A stretch of 64,000 bases of DNA from positions 1-64,000 of the forward strand of contig NZ_BAEP01000040.1 in assembly GCF_000315015.1 (NCBI RefSeq), in the 5' to 3' direction. Of this stretch, positions 57,514 through 64,000 are shown in pieces. Under the pieces are notes generated by a model. The model had not been told where the DNA came from, did no database searches, and worked only from the letters and a program-made list of their open reading frames with translations. Within the stretch, counting starts at the first letter, position 1, and the number at the start of each line of letters is the position of its first letter. Position numbers and translations under genes: made by a program. Source of the DNA: Paraglaciecola mesophila KMM 241. Its GTDB lineage: Bacteria > Pseudomonadota > Gammaproteobacteria > Enterobacterales > Alteromonadaceae.

Positions 57514-59673
57514 TTAGGCTGATTGAGAAAAATAAGATTTACCTGAAGCGGCCATTTCGCGCACGCCTTCAGAAATCCGATAAATCGGACCTAAATCCGC
57601 GTATTTGTCGGCTAGGGCTACAAAGTTAGCCAAGCCCATGGTTTCAATGTAACGGAACACGCCGCCTCTAAATGGAGGGAAGCCCAAACCGTACAACAAG
57701 GCCATGTCAGCTTCTGCTGCACTGCCCACTATGCCTTCTTCTAAACAACGAATCGCTTCGTTGGCCATTGGGATCATTACTCTTGCAATGATTTCATCGG
57801 CATCGAAGTCGCGCTTATCAGCACAATGTGGTGCAAACAATTCGTAGGCTTCATCTGCGGCTTTCTTCGCTGGGCGACCACGTTTATCGACACTGAAGTT
57901 GTAGAAACCTTTGCCATTTTTCTGACCTAAGCGCTCAGATTTGTACAACAAGGTAACGGGATCATTGTCAATTTTCTGCATACGCTCTGGTATGCCATCG
58001 GCCATTACGCTTGAGGCGTGATCGGCGGTGTCCATGCCTACCACGTCAAGTAGGTACGCTGGGCCCATAGGCCATCCGAAGATTTTCTCCATGACTTTGT
58101 CTACTGCTACAAAGTCAGCGCCGTCCATAACCAATTTGCTAAAGCCCGCGAAGTAAGGGAACAACACTCGGTTTACCAAGAAACCAGGACAGTCATTCAC
58201 CACAATCGGGGTTTTACCCATTTTCAGCGTGGCTGCAACAACAGTTGCAATGGTGGCATCAGTGGTTTTTTCACCGCGAATGATCTCAACCAATGGCATT
58301 TTGTGCACTGGGTTAAAGAAGTGCATGCCGCAGAAACGCTCAGGCTTATCTAAGCTTTGTGCCAATTGGTTAATGGAAATCGTTGAAGTGTTGGAACAAA
58401 TCACTGTGTCATCAGACACATTTTGTTCTGTCTCTTTAAGCACTATGCCTTTCACCTTCGGGTTTTCAACAACCGCCTCAATGACCAAATCAACGTCTTT
58501 AATCGCTGAGTATTCAAGGGTCGGTACTATGTTGTTCAAGGTGCTAGCCATAACAGCAGGGGTCACTTTACCGCGCTGCATGCCTTTACCTAGAATTTTC
58601 GCCGCTTCATTCAAGCCAAGATCCAATGCGTCTTGGTTAATGTCTTTCATGATAACTGGCGTGCCCTTCACAGCTGACTGATATGCAATACCGCCACCCA
58701 TGATGCCTGCACCTAATACGGCCGTTTGTTTAACGTCTTTGGTCGAGGCTTTGGCTTGCTTCTTACCTTTGCTTTTCACTAACTGATCCGCAAGGAAGAT
58801 ACCCACTTGGGCCTTCGCAGCATCGCTTTTTGCTAGTTTGGTAAAGCCTTGATTTTCAAGCTCTAGCGCACCAGCGCGGTCTAAACGGGCTGCGTTAGCA
58901 ACGGTATCAACCATGGTATGAGGCGCTGGGTAGTGCTTACCCGCTTGTGCGAATACCATGGCTTTAGCCGTTGAGAAGCTCATCATGGATTCATTTTTAT
59001 TAAGCTTAAGAGGTGCTTTCTTTTGTGCGCGACGTGCTTCCCAGCCGAACTTACCGTCAATCGCGTCTTGCAACATGCTAAGGGCGGCGTCACGTAACTT
59101 TTCAGGTGCAACGACTGCATCGACTGCGCCTTCCGCTAACGCTTTAGCGGCTTTACGGTCACGGCCTGTGGTCATCCACTCTAGGGCATTGTCCGCACCG
59201 ATTAGGCGAGGTAAACGTACTGTGCCACCAAAACCAGGCATAAGGCCTAATTTCACTTCAGGCAAGCCAATGGCTGCTGTGGTATCTGCAACACGCAGGT
59301 CACAAGCTAACGTCATTTCACAACCACCGCCGAGAGCAAAACCGTTGATAGCCGAAATCGTCGGGAAAGGTAAGTCTTCGAATCTATCGAACACTTGAGA
59401 CGTTTTCGCTACCCAAGTTAATACTTCTTCAGTAGGCATATCGAATAAGCCTGTAAATTCAGTAATGTCAGCACCCACGATAAAGGTCGACTTATTCGAG
59501 CGCACCAACACCCCTTTTACATCTGACTGACTTTTAAGGGCTTGAGTCGCTTCGTCTAACTCGCTGACGGTTTGGCGGTCAAATTTATTCACCGAACCTT
59601 GAGCATCGAATACAAGCTCTGCAATGCCGTTTGGCAACAGCGTTACGTTGAGGCTTTTGCCTTCATATATCAT
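57514..59673 (-). CDS. fadB: Fatty-acid oxidation complex alpha subunit
   Basis: Bifunctional enoyl-CoA hydratase / 3-hydroxyacyl-CoA dehydrogenase, 719 residues. The N-terminal crotonase domain (to about 190) has [12 protein letters not shown] and [15 protein letters not shown] with the two catalytic Glu residues. The NAD-binding domain begins [17 protein letters not shown] (about 315), and the dehydrogenase signature SNTSTISI and [15 protein letters not shown] follows. The start ATG at 59673 has AGGAG upstream. First gene of fadBA. A FadR-type palindrome lies about 185 bases upstream, so repression lifted by long-chain acyl-CoA is likely. Confidence 0.97.
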   Translation of the reverse strand: MIYEGKSLNVTLLPNGIAELVFDAQGSVNKFDRQTVSELDEATQALKSQSDVKGVLVRSNKSTFIVGADITEFTGLFDMPTEEVLTWVAKTSQVFDRFEDLPFPTISAINGFALGGGCEMTLACDLRVADTTAAIGLPEVKLGLMPGFGGTVRLPRLIGADNALEWMTTGRDRKAAKALAEGAVDAVVAPEKLRDAALSMLQDAIDGKFGWEARRAQKKAPLKLNKNESMMSFSTAKAMVFAQAGKHYPAPHTMVDTVANAARLDRAGALELENQGFTKLAKSDAAKAQVGIFLADQLVKSKGKKQAKASTKDVKQTAVLGAGIMGGGIAYQSAVKGTPVIMKDINQDALDLGLNEAAKILGKGMQRGKVTPAVMASTLNNIVPTLEYSAIKDVDLVIEAVVENPKVKGIVLKETEQNVSDDTVICSNTSTISINQLAQSLDKPERFCGMHFFNPVHKMPLVEIIRGEKTTDATIATVVAATLKMGKTPIVVNDCPGFLVNRVLFPYFAGFSKLVMDGADFVAVDKVMEKIFGWPMGPAYLLDVVGMDTADHASSVMADGIPERMQKIDNDPVTLLYKSERLGQKNGKGFYNFSVDKRGRPAKKAADEAYELFAPHCADKRDFDADEIIARVMIPMANEAIRCLEEGIVGSAAEADMALLYGLGFPPFRGGVFRYIETMGLANFVALADKYADLGPIYRISEGVREMAASGKSYFSQSA

Positions 59674-59855
59674 TATTTTCTCCTTTGGCTTTGGCCAGGA
59701 TTGAGGGTATTAAACTGTTTGACTGTTTAGATTTCTATCGCCGACTTTGCGCTGCTTTAAGTGCAACCTTGAAGCAACGATTTGGTTAATATCTTAATAT
59801 CAAAACAACAACTAATTTATAACAATTATCAAATTGGGGTACGTTGCCATAATTC

Positions 59856-59872
59856 AACTGGTCATGCCAGTT
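59856..59872. promoter_or_regulatory. FadR-type operator between fadB and slt
   Basis: AACTGGTCATGCCAGTT is 17 bp with perfect 6-bp half-sites AACTGG/CCAGTT. It closely matches the remembered E. coli FadR consensus (AACTGGTC, N, GACCAGTT), differing only around the centre. Its place in the divergent region upstream of fadBA makes acyl-CoA-responsive control likely. FadR itself is not in the window. Confidence 0.75.
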
Positions 59873-59959
59873 AAATATGTTGAAACTTAGGTTGTCCCCT
59901 AACCCTGATTGCAGATATCTTATGGAAGTTATTTAACCAGCGAATGAGGCAGGGCTATT

Positions 59960-61894
59960 CTGCGTATTTTCCATATCCGGTTGCTACTGCTCGTATGCTT
60001 TTCATCTCAAGCAGCGACAACTCTTTCTTCAGCAGAGCAAAAACTACAACATCAGCGTGAAATCTTCGTCGAAGCAGAATCATTGGCTAACAACCCACAA
60101 AGCGCTGATTACCACAGGCTAGTTGCGCAATTAGTAGACTACCCATTGCTACCGTATGTCCAGTTGAAAGCATTGATGAACAACATCAATAGAAAAAATG
60201 GTCCAGAAATAGAAGCGTTTCTAGCGAAATATGAAAATACCCCCCTCGACCGTTCGTTACGCAAAAAGTGGCTGCAATATTTGGCCAAGTCACAACGCAA
60301 AACGGAATTTTTAGCTGCGTATACCAATACCGGCAGCGCCCAACTAGCGTGTAAAAACATTGAATATCGGCTGTCTGACCCTGTTGAGCGTAAAATAGCG
60401 TTAACCGAAGTGCCCAGATTATGGATTGTGGGTCAGTCACAACCCAAGGAATGTGACTATGTGTTTCGTGAATGGAAGAAAGAAGGTCTACTCACCAAAG
60501 ACATGGTTTGGCAGCGCTTAGTGCTTGCTGCCACTAGTGGCAAACACACGCTGGTGCCTTATTTACAAAAACTGCTACCAGAAAACGAGCGCTATCTAGC
60601 TGACCTGTGGCTAGCGGTGCGCCGTGATGCTAGCTACGTGAGCCGTAGTTCGAAATTTCCTCATAAGTTAGTCAGCAAAGAAACCGAAATACTGATTTAC
60701 GGTTTAAAGCGCCTAGCGTTTAGTCAGCCTGATTTAGCCTTAAAAAGCTGGTACGCACTAGAGAAACGGTTTGCTTTTAACGCTCCTCAGCGAGAGGCGA
60801 TGACTGAACGTTTCGCCATTGCTTTGGCTGTGGCTGATCATCCTCAAGCTGATTTGTGGCTTGATAAAGCCAGTGCTGACTCAACCGACATCGAATTATT
60901 TCGCTGGCATTTGGCCCACGTTCTGCGCCTTGGCAACTGGCAACATGCGCTGGAATTAATTGAAGCCGCTCCTTCTGGGATCACCCAAGATTTAGCCTTT
61001 CAATATTGGCTTGGCCGTACTTACGAGCAGTTAAAAGCCGGTGACTTAGCGCAGCAAACCTTCAACAAATTAGCTGACCAACGTCACTACTACGGCTTTA
61101 TGGCCAGCGGTAAGTTAGCTAAACAGCCTAGCTTGCATGACAAAACATTGAGTTTTAGCCCTGAGCAACTACTAGAAGTTGCCAATATGCCCCAAGCCAA
61201 ACGTGCCTATGAGTTTTTGCAACTTGACAGAAGCTTAAGTGCAAGGCGCGAATGGTACGACTTACAGCAAGGGTTGAACGAACAACAAAGTTTGATGGCA
61301 GCAGTGCTGGCAGACAGCTGGAAGTGGCACGATCAAGCGATATTTACTTTTGCCAGAGTCGGCTATTTAGACGATTTGGAGCGACGCTTTCCGATTGCCT
61401 TTGATAAAAGCTTAATCAACAGCGCCAATAAAAACCAAGTCGACCCCGCGTGGGCCTTTGCTATTGTGCGCCGTGAAAGCTCGTTTATGCCTGATGCTAA
61501 TTCACACGCGGGTGCCAGGGGGCTGATGCAACTTATGCCAGGCACGGCTAACTACTTAGCCAAAAAGAAAGTGGGCGGCAGTAGCTTATTTGACCCAGAG
61601 CAAAACGTGGCTTTTGGCACGCAATACATGCGCTACTTGATGGATAAAATGGACAACAACCCTGTACTCGCTACGGCCTCCTATAATGCCGGATGGCGCA
61701 AAGTATTGGATTGGTTACCCGAGCGCGATGCCGTACCCATGGATATCTGGGTGGAAACGATTCCTTACAAAGAAACCCGTAACTATGTAAAAGCCGTGAT
61801 GGCTTATAAACAAATATACGCCCAGCGCTTAGGCCAGCCCAGTCAGGTATTTAAAGAACTGGTGGACATGCAGATAGCCCCTATACAGCAATAA
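59960..61894 (+). CDS. slt: Soluble lytic murein transglycosylase
   Basis: Periplasmic enzyme that cleaves peptidoglycan glycan strands to 1,6-anhydro-MurNAc ends. It has a long superhelical TPR-like N-terminal part (about 30-460) and a C-terminal SLT domain. There the catalytic Glu is in VRRESSFMP, followed by GLMQLMPGTA and ATASYNAGWRKV. The first ATG in frame lies too far in, and the TTG at 59981 would leave almost no positively charged signal N-terminus. Reading from CTG 59960 gives LRIFHIRLLLLVCFSSQAA, a normal signal peptide; ATT 59957 is also possible. About 644 residues. Divergent from fadB. Confidence 0.92.
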   Translation: MRIFHIRLLLLVCFSSQAATTLSSAEQKLQHQREIFVEAESLANNPQSADYHRLVAQLVDYPLLPYVQLKALMNNINRKNGPEIEAFLAKYENTPLDRSLRKKWLQYLAKSQRKTEFLAAYTNTGSAQLACKNIEYRLSDPVERKIALTEVPRLWIVGQSQPKECDYVFREWKKEGLLTKDMVWQRLVLAATSGKHTLVPYLQKLLPENERYLADLWLAVRRDASYVSRSSKFPHKLVSKETEILIYGLKRLAFSQPDLALKSWYALEKRFAFNAPQREAMTERFAIALAVADHPQADLWLDKASADSTDIELFRWHLAHVLRLGNWQHALELIEAAPSGITQDLAFQYWLGRTYEQLKAGDLAQQTFNKLADQRHYYGFMASGKLAKQPSLHDKTLSFSPEQLLEVANMPQAKRAYEFLQLDRSLSARREWYDLQQGLNEQQSLMAAVLADSWKWHDQAIFTFARVGYLDDLERRFPIAFDKSLINSANKNQVDPAWAFAIVRRESSFMPDANSHAGARGLMQLMPGTANYLAKKKVGGSSLFDPEQNVAFGTQYMRYLMDKMDNNPVLATASYNAGWRKVLDWLPERDAVPMDIWVETIPYKETRNYVKAVMAYKQIYAQRLGQPSQVFKELVDMQIAPIQQ

Positions 61895-61970
61895 CATTTA
61901 GTTGCCTCTAGTAAGCCTAGCTAGCGCGGTGATCCTGGGTTGTGGTAACGTAAAAGGATGAAACACCTAA

Positions 61971-63320
<1,350 letters not shown>

Positions 63321-63329
63321 GCTCGCTAC

Positions 63330-63358
63330 AGGGGCTTGTGAAGTGACTTGCCCCTTTG
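63330..63358 (+). terminator. Possible terminator after pepQ
   Basis: AGGGGC (63330-63335) and GCCCCT (63350-63355) can pair across a 14-base loop, with only a short T run after. A plausible but weak end for the pepQ transcript. Confidence 0.45.
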
Positions 63359-63456
63359 CGTTAAATTGGCATAAAAACAGAGCCTAAAAAATAACATAAG
63401 TAAAATAAGTAACATCAACGCTAGCGCCCACAGGGCATTTAAATAGGAAGAGATAT

Positions 63457-64000
63457 ATGGACGTTCTACTCAGTTATTTACTCTCAGTGCAAACATTGCT
63501 TTTGGTGTTTGTGATTGTGCTGCTCAAGTCTTCTATCAAATTTGTGCCGCAAAACCGCGCCTACGTGATTGAGCGTTTTGGTAAATACCAATCTACCAAG
63601 GAAGCAGGCCTGAATTTCATTGTGCCCTTCATCGACCAAGTGGCAGCGGATCGTTCACTCAAAGAAAAAGCCGTAGATGTACCTGAGCAAAGCGCGATCA
63701 CCAAAGACAATATTTCACTGTCGGTAGATGGTGTATTGTATTTTCGAGTCCTTGACCCTTACAAAGCCACCTACGGCATAGATGACTATGTGTTTGCGGT
63801 AACGCAACTGGCGCAAACCACCATGCGTTCAGAGCTGGGTAAAATGGAGCTAGATAAAACCTTTGAAGAGCGTGACATCCTAAACACCAATATTGTTGCG
63901 TCTATCAATGAAGCATCTGGCCCTTGGGGCATTCAAGTGCTGCGCTATGAGATCAAAGACATCGTGCCGCCGCTATCCGTTATGGAAGCGATGGAAGCAC
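63457..64000 (+). CDS. SPFH/stomatin-family membrane protein, QmcA-like (3' end off window)
   Basis: The first 181 codons of an SPFH-domain (stomatin/prohibitin/flotillin) protein. A single N-terminal membrane segment at about 8-25 (SVQTLLLVFVIVLLK) is followed by the SPFH domain: KFVPQNRAYVIERFGKY, then GLNFIVPFIDQVA, SLKEKAVDVPEQ and SELGKMELDKTFEERDIL. The opening matches E. coli QmcA and the stomatin-like proteins that often sit next to an NfeD partner; that neighbour would be beyond the window. Start ATG 63457 follows AGGAAGAG. The protein runs off the end at 64000. Confidence 0.9.
   Translation, partial: MDVLLSYLLSVQTLLLVFVIVLLKSSIKFVPQNRAYVIERFGKYQSTKEAGLNFIVPFIDQVAADRSLKEKAVDVPEQSAITKDNISLSVDGVLYFRVLDPYKATYGIDDYVFAVTQLAQTTMRSELGKMELDKTFEERDILNTNIVASINEASGPWGIQVLRYEIKDIVPPLSVMEAMEA

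Overview
The window looks like chromosome of a marine gammaproteobacterium of the Alteromonadales, most likely the Paraglaciecola/Glaciecola/Alteromonas group. This is inferred from a complete gspC-N type II secretion operon, the hslR-hslO / envZ-ompR / prkB neighbourhood, the yjeT(DUF2065)-purA pair, fadBA with a FadR-like palindrome, and a polysaccharide-scavenging repertoire. No 16S gene or tRNA is present, so genus is not proven.

Layout. 1-409: right end of an IS3-family insertion sequence cut by the window edge. 0.4-3.9 kb: secreted S1/P1 nuclease and the divergent pair mpl / fbp. 3.9-15.4 kb: one minus-strand gspCDEFGHIJKLMN operon for the outer-membrane type II secretion machine (no prepilin peptidase here). 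15.5-21.1 kb: an SDR, heat-shock genes hslR and hslO, the EnvZ/OmpR pair, and prkB. 21.1-21.4 kb: a 269-bp MITE-like palindromic element with 14-bp terminal inverted repeats. 21.4-28.3 kb: an M42-like peptidase, a small exported protein, a propeller-like protein with a proline-rich tail, two tandem Spondin_N-type exported proteins, and an OmpR-type two-component system. 28.3-31.1 kb: a DUF2065 gene interrupted by a stop, purA, a VOC protein and a YitT protein. 31.4-42.6 kb: mixed accessory metabolism: a class V aminotransferase, patatin-like lipase, PPK2, a formyltransferase-like protein, a TetR/SDR divergent pair with a likely operator, a Tat-type dienelactone hydrolase, an FAD/NAD(P)-binding protein, a lipoprotein and a YcaD-type MFS protein. 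42.9-44.9 kb: a TonB-dependent receptor with a His/Asp-rich N-terminus.

45.3-55.7 kb is the most distinctive part: a putative fructan/sucrose utilization locus. It has a LacI-family regulator, a LacY/CscB-type symporter, a GH32 lipoprotein with a ~150-residue inserted beta domain, a sugar-porter MFS protein, and an adjacent SusD/SusC pair. SusC/SusD is the hallmark of Bacteroidota glycan import; here it is joined to proteobacterial-type inner-membrane transporters and a LacI regulator. The inferred flow is capture and surface hydrolysis of fructan (SusD, GH32), TonB-driven passage through SusC, then MFS uptake, with LacI sensing the sugar. No fructokinase is in the window.

55.9-56.3 kb is an unexplained noncoding stretch dense in perfect hairpins. 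56.3-64.0 kb returns to housekeeping: fadA-fadB, divergent slt, pepQ, and the start of an SPFH/QmcA-type membrane protein that runs off the end.

Several starts were moved from the longest open frame to a better-supported codon; each case is explained in its entry.
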